A stretch of 35,470 bases of DNA from Sphingomonas parapaucimobilis NBRC 15100. GTDB lineage: Bacteria; Pseudomonadota; Alphaproteobacteria; Sphingomonadales; Sphingomonadaceae. Within the stretch, counting starts at the first letter, position 1, and each line of letters starts with the position of its first letter. The stretch is taken from positions 1-35,470 of the forward strand of contig NZ_BBPI01000102.1 in the NCBI RefSeq assembly GCF_000787715.1, written 5' to 3'. The notes under the pieces were generated by a model. It ran no database searches and was not told the DNA's origin. It saw nothing but the letters and a program-made list of their open reading frames with translations. Of this stretch, positions 24,058-29,989 are shown piece by piece. Made by a program: the position numbers and the translations under genes.

Positions 24058-24215
24058 AGAGTATGATGACATGGGATCGAACCAAACCTAGCCCCTCTCC
24101 TTCAGGGGAGGGGTTGGGGTGGGGCATCACCACAGGCCCGGTGTTTGCGGAAACGCCCCACCCCCTGCCCCTCCCCTGAAGGGGAGGGGGGATGAAGCGG
24201 ATGTCATCATGCTCT
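24058..24215. repeat. MITE-like palindromic element with 15-bp terminal inverted repeats
   Basis: The termini AGAGTATGATGACAT (24058-24072) and ATGTCATCATGCTCT (24201-24215) are inverted with one mismatch. Inside are inverted CCCCTCTCCTTCAGGGGAGG and CCCCTCCCCTGAAGGGGAGG blocks and GTTTGCGGAAACGCCCCACC. This is the uninterrupted relative of the repeat split by the IS110 element. Its right terminus contains two of the three bases of the NUDIX stop codon. Confidence 0.75.
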
Positions 24216-24747
24216 AAAGACCCAGGATGCCGCCACCCAGCAAAAGTAGCAGCTTGGCATCCATCACCACGCCCGCCGCCCGCCGCTCGGCAACAAACGC
24301 CGGAACCTCCGACAGCTTTACCCGGTGGACGACGATCTGCTCGTCCGAATCACCGCCGCCGTCGCCGACCTTCACCAGCCCGGTCGCGCGGACCAGGGTG
24401 AACCGCTCCGAGGTCATGCCAGGCGAGGAGCAGAATTCCCCAAGCGCCTCGATCCGCGACGGGCGATAGCCGGTTTCCTCCTCCAACTCGCGTACGGCGC
24501 CGTCGAGCACCGCCTCGCCCTCGGTCTCGTCGCCGATCAATCCGGCGGGCATTTCCAGGCAGGGTGCGCCCAGCGGGATACGGAACTGCTCGACCAGCAG
24601 GATGTGCCCGTCCTCGATCGCCAGGATGACGGCGGCGCGGATGTCGCGCGGGCGGTCGGCATATTCCCAGCTGCCGCGCTTGCGCAGCGCCAGGAACCGC
24701 CCCTCGGCCAGGGTTTCGAGGGGGGCGTCCATACGGGGATCGGTCAT
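24214..24747 (-). CDS. NUDIX hydrolase (ADP-ribose pyrophosphatase-like)
   Basis: A 177-residue NUDIX hydrolase, probably cleaving a nucleoside diphosphate sugar such as ADP-ribose. The Nudix box G-x5-E-x7-REL-x-EE-x-GY is intact (GDETEGEAVLDGAVRELEEETGY region, about residues 83-106, with metal-binding Glu). The upstream strand ILLVEQFRIPLG and the EMPAGLI segment are typical of the ADPRase (NudF) branch, as is the FCSSPGMTSERFTL block after the box. The ATG at 24747 overlaps the preceding TPM gene stop (ATGA). The last codons (GGGILGL) and stop overlap the end of a MITE-like repeat, so the C-terminus may have been altered by insertion. Confidence 0.88.
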   Translation of the reverse strand: MTDPRMDAPLETLAEGRFLALRKRGSWEYADRPRDIRAAVILAIEDGHILLVEQFRIPLGAPCLEMPAGLIGDETEGEAVLDGAVRELEEETGYRPSRIEALGEFCSSPGMTSERFTLVRATGLVKVGDGGGDSDEQIVVHRVKLSEVPAFVAERRAAGVVMDAKLLLLLGGGILGL

Positions 24748-25409
24748 AGCGAGATGGGTCTGTCCGGCAGTTCGTTGGTGTCGGCCGCCGTCTTGGGGAA
24801 ATGTGTCGCCAGCACAAGCCCGATGCGCTCGACCGCCGCGCTCAGCCCTTCGCCGACATGGCCCTTGGCGACATGGGGCAGCATCACCGCCATCGCCCGG
24901 CCCCAGGTTTCCGGCCCGACCTTGCCGGTCAAGCCGGAGTCGGCGACGATCTCGGCCATATGCTCGTCCTCCGAGAGGTAGAGCAGCACGCCGTAGCGGC
25001 TGTCGGTCCGCCGCTCGGCCGACACGCGGAACAGCAGGACCGCGCGCGCCCGGACGCGGGCGTGGCGGATGCTTTTGGGCACCAGTGCGATCCGGCGCGC
25101 GACGGGCGCGAGCAGCGCGAAGACCAGGCCGAAGACCAGAATCTGCGCGATCATCAGCACGCCCAGGATCAGGTCCTCGCCCGGGGCGCTCCACGCGTCA
25201 TGGACCAGCGCCAGCAGCTTCAACCCCAGATCGGGGAAGAGTGCGGCGAACAGCGGCACCAGCAGCATGGCGGGCGTGGCGAACCACAAGGCAACGTCGC
25301 GATACTCGTCCGATCGGGGGGCGACGATGGTGACGATCTCCGCATCCGTCGTCGCCTCGGCCCGTGCGACGGCGGCGGTGACGAGATCGCTGTCGGTGTC
25401 GCTCAACAT
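24744..25409 (-). CDS. TPM-domain membrane protein
   Basis: A 221-residue protein with a TPM-type domain split around membrane helices. The N-terminal block ATTDAEIVTIVAPRSDEYRDV and C-terminal SERRTDSRYGVLLYLSEDEHMAEIVAD plus GHVGEGLSAAVERIGLVL belong to the TPM (YgcG-related) fold. Two to three hydrophobic segments (PAMLLVPLFAALFP, ILGVLMIAQILVFGLVFALL) lie between. The ATG at 25409 is preceded by GGTGAG and lies 1 base after the ygcG-like stop. A longer in-frame reading exists but runs through the glycine-rich coding region of its neighbour and is rejected. It likely works with YgcG-like and LemA products at the membrane. Confidence 0.82.
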   Translation of the reverse strand: MLSDTDSDLVTAAVARAEATTDAEIVTIVAPRSDEYRDVALWFATPAMLLVPLFAALFPDLGLKLLALVHDAWSAPGEDLILGVLMIAQILVFGLVFALLAPVARRIALVPKSIRHARVRARAVLLFRVSAERRTDSRYGVLLYLSEDEHMAEIVADSGLTGKVGPETWGRAMAVMLPHVAKGHVGEGLSAAVERIGLVLATHFPKTAADTNELPDRPISL

Positions 25410-25410
25410 C

Positions 25411-26295
25411 TCACCAATCCCCCGATGCGCCGCCGCCGCCGAAATCACCCCCGCCGCCGCCGGTAAAGCCGCCGCCGAACCACGATCCGTCACTGCCTCC
25501 GCTGGACGAGCCGCCGCCCGAACTCCAGCCGCCGCCCGATCCGCTGCCCCAGCCGGGACCCCAGAGGATGATCGGCCAGCCACCACCGCGACGCCCACCG
25601 CCGCCGCCATGATCGTCGTCATCATCGTCGCGGAAACGCTGGCCCTGCCTGCGGCGCAGGATCGACAGCAGAACGAAGCCGCCGATGAAGATCACCAATA
25701 TGATGACGATCGGAAGGCCGTTGGAGTCGCCGCCGCCGCGGCGATGCTCGCGGTCGAACTGCTTGGCGGCCTCGGCCACCTTGGCCTTGGCTTCCTCGGG
25801 CGAGGCGCGAAGCTGGGCGATGACCGCATCCGCGCCCGCGTTCAGGGCACCCGATATGTCGCCCGATTCCCGAAGGCGGGGGATCATCAGCGTGCGGATC
25901 ATCTGCGACGACCAGGCGTCGGTCAGGATCGGCTCCAGCCCGCGCCCGACCTCCAGCCTGGGGCCGCGCTGGCCTTTGCCCGCATTGGGCGCGACGAACA
26001 GGATCGCGCCGTTATCCGCGTCCTTCAGGCCGACGCCCCAGGCACGGCCCAGCCGATAGCCATAATCCTCGATCGGATAGTTCTGCAGATCGGGAATCGT
26101 CGCGACCACCAGCTGGCGGCCGGTATCCTTTTGCAGCGCCTCCAGCTTCTGCTCGAGCTGCGCCTTGGTCGCGGGGTCGATCTTGTTCGCCGCATCGACG
26201 ACCAACCCGTCGAACTTGGGAAAGGTCTGCGCCATCACGGGGATGGCGCAGAGAATCAGCCAGAGTCCCAGAATCGGGCGGAGCAGCCGGGTCAT
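25411..26295 (-). CDS. YgcG-like TPM-domain protein with Gly-rich tail
   Basis: A 294-residue exported membrane protein. The signal peptide ends at VMAQTFPKFDG, and the TPM domain follows (LVVDAANKID ... TGRQLVVATIPDLQNYPIEDYG, RAWGVGLKDADNGAILFVAPN, GRGLEPILTDAW). A transmembrane helix (LPIVIILVIFIGGFVLLSIL, about residues 193-212) leads into an Asp run (DDDDDD) and a glycine/serine/tryptophan-rich C-terminus (WFGGGFTGGGGGDFGGGG). This is the standard YgcG architecture; the function is unsettled (possible phosphatase or photosystem II repair homologue). It lies 10 bases after lemA. Confidence 0.9.
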   Translation of the reverse strand: MTRLLRPILGLWLILCAIPVMAQTFPKFDGLVVDAANKIDPATKAQLEQKLEALQKDTGRQLVVATIPDLQNYPIEDYGYRLGRAWGVGLKDADNGAILFVAPNAGKGQRGPRLEVGRGLEPILTDAWSSQMIRTLMIPRLRESGDISGALNAGADAVIAQLRASPEEAKAKVAEAAKQFDREHRRGGGDSNGLPIVIILVIFIGGFVLLSILRRRQGQRFRDDDDDDHGGGGGRRGGGWPIILWGPGWGSGSGGGWSSGGGSSSGGSDGSWFGGGFTGGGGGDFGGGGASGDW

Positions 26296-26305
26296 ATGCG
26301 ACCGA

Positions 26306-26899
26306 TCAGCTGCCGAAATTCACCTTGGGTGCGTTCTCGGCCCCCGGCGTCGTCGCCTGATAGGGCGTCATCGGCTTGGCGCCGTAGAAGACCTTCGCGC
26401 CGATCGCGTCGGGGAAGGTGCGGATGCGGACGTTATAAGCCTCGACCGCCTTGTTATAATCGCCGATCGCGATGTTGATCCGGTTCTCGGTGCCTTCCAG
26501 CTGGCTCATGAAGGTCTGGAAATTGTCCTGGCTCTTCAGGTTCGGATAGGCCTCGACATTCGCCAGCAGCCGGCCCAGCGAACCGCTGAGCTGGCCCTGC
26601 GCCTGCGCGAACTGCTGCATCTTGGCGGGGTCGGACAGGTCGGCGCCGGTCACCTGCACCGAGGTCGCCTTGGCGCGGGCATTGACCACCTCGGTCAGGA
26701 TCGACTTTTCCGATGCGGCGGCGCCCTTCACGGTCGCTTCCAGATTGGGGATCAGGTTGGCGCGGCGCTGATAGGCGGCCTGGACATCGGCCCATTTTGC
26801 CTTCGCGTTTTCCTCTGCCGTGGGCACGCTGTTCATGCCACAGCCGTACAGGGCGACGGCCATCACGACCGGGGTCAGAGCCAGAACGGGACGACGCAT
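26306..26899 (-). CDS. LemA family lipoprotein
   Basis: A 197-residue LemA family protein. It starts with a lipoprotein signal ending in the lipobox ALYGC (Cys20), then the helical LemA domain: KWADVQAAYQRRANLIPNLE, GAAASEKSILTEVVNARAKA, QLSGSLGRLLANVEAYPNLK, FMSQLEGTENRINIAIGDYN and the end block AVEAYNVRIRTFPDAIGA. GGAGGA lies 9 bases before the ATG. It is the first gene of the leftward lemA-ygcG-TPM-NUDIX operon. The LemA-YgcG pairing is widespread; its biochemical role is unknown. Confidence 0.93.
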   Translation of the reverse strand: MRRPVLALTPVVMAVALYGCGMNSVPTAEENAKAKWADVQAAYQRRANLIPNLEATVKGAAASEKSILTEVVNARAKATSVQVTGADLSDPAKMQQFAQAQGQLSGSLGRLLANVEAYPNLKSQDNFQTFMSQLEGTENRINIAIGDYNKAVEAYNVRIRTFPDAIGAKVFYGAKPMTPYQATTPGAENAPKVNFGS

Positions 26900-27007
26900 T
26901 CGAATATTCCTCCGTCAACTGTATCGGCTATATAAGACGGGTGAGGCGCTTGGCGAAGGGCAAAAGCGACGATAGCCTGAAAGTTCATCGAATAGAGGGA
27001 GTTGACG

Positions 27008-27460
27008 ATGCTCAAGGAATTTCGCGCCTTCATCGCGCGGGGCAATGTGCTCGATCTGGCGGTGGCGGTCATCATCGGTGCGGCGTTCAGCAAGATCGTG
27101 ACCTCGCTGACCGACGATGTGCTGATGCCGGTGATCGGCAAGATCTTCGGCGGGCTGGACTTCTCCAGCTATTTCGTTCGCATGGGGCCGATCCCCGCCA
27201 CCTATGCCGGCTCGCTGACCGATTATGCCGCGCTGAAGAAGGCGGGCGTGCCGCTGCTCGGGTATGGTGCGTTCGTAACCCAGGCGGTCAATTTCGTGAT
27301 CGTCGCCTTCATCATCTTCCTGCTGATCCGCACCGTGAACCGCGCGACGGCGATCTTCGAGAAGGACAAGGCCGTCGCCGCCGCCGAGCCCAAGGCCGAA
27401 CCCGCCGATGTCGCGCTGCTGCGGGAAATCCGCGACGAACTGCGCGCGCGGCGTCCTTAA
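27008..27460 (+). CDS. mscL: Large-conductance mechanosensitive channel MscL
   Basis: A 150-residue MscL, a pentameric inner-membrane channel that opens on hypo-osmotic shock. The N-terminal amphipathic helix LKEFRAFIARGNVLDLAVAV leads into TM1 (IIGAAFSKIVTSLTDDVLMP, the most conserved part). A periplasmic loop and TM2 (AVNFVIVAFIIFLLIRTVNR) follow, then a short charged C-terminal bundle (LLREIRDELRA). The ATG at 27008 has GAGGGAG at 6 bases; a TTG 6 bases earlier abuts that site and is rejected. It is divergent from lemA. Confidence 0.96.
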   Translation: MLKEFRAFIARGNVLDLAVAVIIGAAFSKIVTSLTDDVLMPVIGKIFGGLDFSSYFVRMGPIPATYAGSLTDYAALKKAGVPLLGYGAFVTQAVNFVIVAFIIFLLIRTVNRATAIFEKDKAVAAAEPKAEPADVALLREIRDELRARRP

Positions 27461-27485
27461 GCTATCCGATTAGGAGGCTGGTGTT

Positions 27486-27606
27486 CCCCGGCGAAGGCCG
27501 GGGTCCAGTTGCCACCAAGCTGATGGCGCGCAATTCGGTCGCGTCGGAGGCGAGGACTTCCCGCCTTCGCAACTTTACCGCAACTGGACCCCGGCCTTCG
27601 CCGGGG
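27486..27606. repeat. Inverted-repeat element with perfect 27-bp arms
   Basis: The arm at 27486-27512 (CCCCGGCGAAGGCCGGGG then TCCAGTTGC) is exactly complementary to 27580-27606, with 67 bases between. This is the best preserved copy of the CCCCGGCGAAGGCCGGGGTCC family in the window. It lies between convergent mscL and the Rrf2 gene and may act as a bidirectional transcription end. Confidence 0.9.
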
Positions 27607-27634
27607 TGGCGCGAGGTTGGGTGAGGTAAGGGCT

Positions 27635-28066
27635 TTACGCCGCCGCCAGCTTCTTGGCGGTGGCGTCGGCCAGGCTGGTGCCGTCCAGGATCCGCGCCGT
27701 TTCGTCGCGCACCCGCATCATCGCGTGGCGGATGGCGCAGTCGGCTTCGCTCTTGCAGTCGTTGCACGGACGATAAGCGGTGCGGCTGACGCAGGGGACC
27801 AGCGCCAGCGGCCCTTCGATCGTGCGGATGATGTCGCCCAGCGAGATCAGGTGCGCGGGCCGCGCCAGCCGGTATCCGCCCATCTTGCCGCGCTGGCTGT
27901 CGAGCAGTTGCGCGCCCTTCAGGTCGGCGAGGATCAGCTCCAGGAACTTGCGCGGCACATTCGCCTCGGCCGCGATGCGGGTCATCGAAGTCGGCGGCCC
28001 TTCCACCGGCATTTCCGCCAGGAACAGCATCGCGCGCAGCGCATAACGGGACCGCTGGGTCAACAT
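27635..28066 (-). CDS. Rrf2 family transcriptional regulator with cysteine cluster
   Basis: A 143-residue Rrf2-type winged-helix regulator. The N-terminus MLTQRSRYALRAMLFLAE and the helix-turn-helix ITRIAAEANVPRKFLELILADLKGA (in blocks: RIAAEANVPRKFLELIL) lead to the wing GKMGGYRLARP. Four cysteines follow in the order C-x8-C-x2-C-x5-C (PCVSRTAYRPCNDCKSEADC), a likely iron-sulfur ligand set, though spaced differently from IscR (C-x5-C-x5-C). The ATG at 28066 has GGAG at 6 bases; the ATG four codons upstream (28078) has no such site. It is divergent from ssrA and no suf/isc genes are near, so it is more likely a redox or nitric-oxide sensor of the Rrf2 family than IscR itself. Confidence 0.88.
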   Translation of the reverse strand: MLTQRSRYALRAMLFLAEMPVEGPPTSMTRIAAEANVPRKFLELILADLKGAQLLDSQRGKMGGYRLARPAHLISLGDIIRTIEGPLALVPCVSRTAYRPCNDCKSEADCAIRHAMMRVRDETARILDGTSLADATAKKLAAA

Positions 28067-28107
28067 GCGCGTCTCCATGGACCCAAAATAGGGCGAGCGA
28101 AAGGCAT

Positions 28108-28136
28108 TTGCGTAATGCCGCGCGGCTTCCTATATC
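28108..28136 (+). promoter_or_regulatory. Promoter of ssrA
   Basis: TTGCGT (28108-28113) and TATATC (28131-28136) are separated by exactly 17 bases. The expected start, about 28143, coincides with the first hairpin of the tmRNA gene. Confidence 0.65.
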
Positions 28137-28143
28137 CGTCCCT

Positions 28144-28488
28144 GCCGGGTTTCACCCGGCTATGACGATAAACTGCGGCGAGTAATAGACGCAGCGGACC
28201 CGGGGGCAGTACCCGGCGGCTCCACCATAAAAGGTGGTGTATCTGGACACCGTTTCTGACGGGGCCGAACCAGGATCGACGTGTGTTGAAAAGCGCTGTT
28301 TTCGTTCGGAATGGGACCACCGCAACGGCCCATACTCACAAGTGCCAACGATAACGAAGCACTCGCGATTGCGGCGTAATTGAGGGCCTCACGGCCTGAC
28401 ATTACACCAAAATAGCGCGGTCGGACCCCACCGGGCAACAGAAGGGGAATCCAGCGGTACGGGGAGCACCGGGCAACAGAAGCTCCCC
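28144..28488 (+). ncRNA. ssrA: Permuted two-piece tmRNA (tag ANDNEALAIAA)
   Basis: Transfer-messenger RNA that rescues stalled ribosomes and tags their product for proteolysis. The gene is circularly permuted, as in alphaproteobacteria. The acceptor piece comes first and ends in GGCTCCACCA (CCA at 28225-28227), with a T-arm CCGGG/CCCGG around GGCAGTA. A short intervening segment is followed by the coding piece from 28261, starting GGGGCCGAAC. GGGGCC pairs with GGCTCC of the acceptor piece (one G-U), and GGATCGACGTGTG is conserved. The tag frame GCC AAC GAT AAC GAA GCA CTC GCG ATT GCG GCG TAA lies at about 28345-28380 and ends in the ClpXP-type Ala-Ala. The 5' hairpin GCCGGG/CCCGGC (28144-28160) and 3' hairpin GGGGAGC/GCTCCCC (28461-28488) set approximate ends; exact processing sites are not visible. 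Confidence 0.93.
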
Positions 28489-28557
28489 ACTTTCCGGTTT
28501 TGATGTGAAAGGGTGAGGGCCGGGTGCCTCTTCACCCCCGACCAGCTATCCCACCCG

Positions 28558-28647
28558 CCGTCCGCACTGAGCGAAGTCGAAGTGCGCGGAATGCCCTTAC
28601 GGCTGGGCGTGGGGCGTGGCCTTCGACTTCGCTCAGGCCGAACGGGG
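28558..28647. repeat. Inverted-repeat element, TTCGACTTCGCTCAG family
   Basis: The left arm CCGTCCGCACTGAGCGAAGT and right arm CTTCGACTTCGCTCAGGCCG, with GAACGG at the end, enclose about 30 bases. It lies just after ssrA. Confidence 0.8.
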
Positions 28648-28660
28648 GTGGGGTTCCTGG

Positions 28661-28763
28661 ACTATGATGACATGGGATCGAACCGAGCCTAGCCCCTCCC
28701 CTTCAGGGGAGGGGTTGGGGTGGGGCATCGCCACAAGCCCGGCGTTTGCGGAAACACCCCACC
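28661..28763. repeat. Left half of the MITE-like repeat interrupted by the IS110 element
   Basis: The terminus ACTATGATGACATGGGATCG and the following CCCCTCCCCTTCAGGGGAGG and GTTTGCGGAAAC blocks align base for base, with few differences, to 24062-24160. The match stops abruptly inside the C run after CACC, at the left end of the insertion sequence. Confidence 0.8.
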
Positions 28764-28764
28764 C

Positions 28765-28872
28765 TGTCTGATGGGATGGTGGTATGAAGGTGTTGCGGAA
28801 GGGAGCCCGTCCCCCCCGTGTCTGATGGGATGGTGGTATGAAGGTGTTGCGGAAGGGAGCCCGTCCCCCCCG
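28765..28872. repeat. Perfect tandem duplication, 2 x 54 bp
   Basis: Two identical 54-base units (28765-28818 and 28819-28872) begin TGTCTGATGGGATGGTGGTA and end AGCCCGTCCCCCCCG. They occupy the first part of the IS110 left end. Absence of any mismatch indicates a recent duplication or active maintenance. Confidence 0.97.
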
Positions 28873-28979
28873 AGGGTCTGGAGCCCGATAGGGAGCAAGG
28901 GTTCCTTCCGCGTTGGTCACAACCCTGAACAGTTGCTTGGGACTGTGGATCCCGCACGACATGGACAGGAGCCTTTACC
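28819..28979 (+). ncRNA. Candidate bridge (guide) RNA region of the IS110 element
   Basis: IS110-group elements encode a structured bridge RNA in the non-coding left end, with target- and donor-binding loops. In this region, AGGGTT (28898-28903) pairs with AACCCT (28921-28926) around a 17-base loop. GGGA/TCCC forms a second stem near 28940-28952. ACAGTTGC (28929-28936) is identical to the element's right terminus (29912-29919), as a left donor guide should be. GACAG (28964-28968) is the complement of CTGTC at the left terminus (28764-28768), as a right donor guide should be. RNA ends and the target loop are not resolved. Confidence 0.45.
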
Positions 28980-29906
28980 ATGCCACAAGCCGTCATCGGC
29001 TGCGACCTTTCGCGTGCTCTCATCGACATTTGCGAACTGCCATCGGGTCGGACCGGGCAGATCGCCAATACACCGGATGCCATCGCCGTCTGGCTCGACA
29101 CGCTCGACCTTGATGTCCGTGTCGTCTTCGAGGCGACCAGCGGCTGCGACGGTGACCTGATCGCTGCGCTGGCGACGCGCGGCCATCCGTTCTCACGCGT
29201 CAATCCGCGTCAGGCACGCGAGTTTGCCAGAGCCACCGGCACGCTGGCCAAGACAGACCGCGTCGACGCCCGTGTCCTGGCGCAGATGGGCGCAGCGCTG
29301 GACCTGCCCGCTACCATCCCGCTCAGCCCGGCCCGTTCGCGCCTGGCCGATTTCCTGCGACGTCGCAGGCAGTTGGTCGACATGCGCAAAGCCGAAAAGC
29401 TGCATCGCCACAGTGCAGGCCAACCCGAAATCGCCCAGGCCATCGAAGCCATGATCACGCTGCTTGGCCAGCAGATCGCCGAACTCGATCGACAGATCGC
29501 AGGCTTCATCGCCCAGGATCAGGCCCTGTCCGAACAGGCGCACCTGCTGAACGCCGTCCCTGGCATCGGACCCACCGTCCTGGCCACCTTGCTCGGCGAA
29601 CTTCCCGAACTCGGCACGCTCTGCCGTCGCAAGATCGCTTCGCTCGCAGGCCTCGCACCCCACGCCCGCGAAAGTGGAACATGGCGCGGCGCCAGACGCA
29701 TATGGGGTGGACGGCGCAAGGTCCGCGAAGCCCTCTACATCGCCGCCCTCAATGCCTCACGGCGTATCCCCGTCCTCACCGCCATGCGCGACAGGATGCG
29801 CGCCAAGGGTAAGGCGCCAAAGACCATACTCATCGCCGTTGCGCGACAACTCCTCGTCATCCTCAACGCCATGATCCGTAAACGTCAGCCGCTACAGCTC
29901 GGGTGA
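28980..29906 (+). CDS. IS110 family transposase (DEDD recombinase)
   Basis: A 308-residue recombinase of IS110 elements, which excises and integrates the element under RNA guidance. The N-terminal RuvC-like DEDD domain shows Asp9 (VIGCDLS), Glu51 (VVFEATSGCDG) and Asp93/Asp96 (KTDRVDARVL). A coiled region (about 125-185) follows. The Tnp_20 domain has the helix-hairpin-helix VPGIGPTVLATLLGELPELG (about 192-212) and the SLAGLAPHARESGTWRG block with the presumed catalytic Ser232. The C-terminus is basic. AGGAG lies 8 bases before the ATG. The gene is full length and intact, so the element could be active. Confidence 0.95.
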   Translation: MPQAVIGCDLSRALIDICELPSGRTGQIANTPDAIAVWLDTLDLDVRVVFEATSGCDGDLIAALATRGHPFSRVNPRQAREFARATGTLAKTDRVDARVLAQMGAALDLPATIPLSPARSRLADFLRRRRQLVDMRKAEKLHRHSAGQPEIAQAIEAMITLLGQQIAELDRQIAGFIAQDQALSEQAHLLNAVPGIGPTVLATLLGELPELGTLCRRKIASLAGLAPHARESGTWRGARRIWGGRRKVREALYIAALNASRRIPVLTAMRDRMRAKGKAPKTILIAVARQLLVILNAMIRKRQPLQLG

Positions 29907-29922
29907 GCATCACAGTTGCCCC

Positions 29923-29972
29923 CTGCCCCCCTGAAGGGGAGGCGTGGATCAAACTGATGCCATCCCGTTCTA
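29923..29972. repeat. Right half of the interrupted MITE-like repeat
   Basis: CTGCCCCCCTGAAGGGGAGG followed by ATGCCATCCCGTTCT resumes the match to 24162-24215 beyond the insertion sequence. The right terminus is more diverged (ATGCCATCCCGTTCT versus ATGTCATCATGCTCT). Confidence 0.7.
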
Positions 29973-29989
29973 ACGGGCAGGAGCAGGGA

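Larger units (their letters stand above)
28764..29922 (+). mobile_element. IS110-group insertion sequence, about 1.16 kb
   Basis: The element is delimited by comparison with the uninterrupted repeat at 24058-24215. Homology stops after CCACC on the left and resumes at CTGCCCC on the right. The dinucleotide CT stands at both junctions (28764-28765 and 29923-29924), fitting an IS110-type core with no terminal inverted repeats and no target duplication. Boundaries are uncertain by 1-3 bases because of the C run. Layout: a 215-base non-coding left end, a DEDD recombinase gene and a right end of only about 16 bases. This long-left/short-right plan is that of the IS110 group, not IS1111. Confidence 0.8.

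Noticed and set aside
25410..25625. N-terminal extension of the TPM gene through the end of the ygcG-like gene.
   Set aside because: It is an alternative frame of the Gly-rich coding sequence. The ATG at 25409 has a ribosome site and gives the family-like start.
28720..29160. 146-residue plus-strand frame over the 54-bp tandem duplication (repeated PCLMGWWYEGVAEGSPSP).
   Set aside because: The repeat unit is a multiple of three, so any frame stays open and looks like a protein repeat. The frame runs into the transposase gene in the wrong frame. The region is better explained as the non-coding left end of the insertion sequence.
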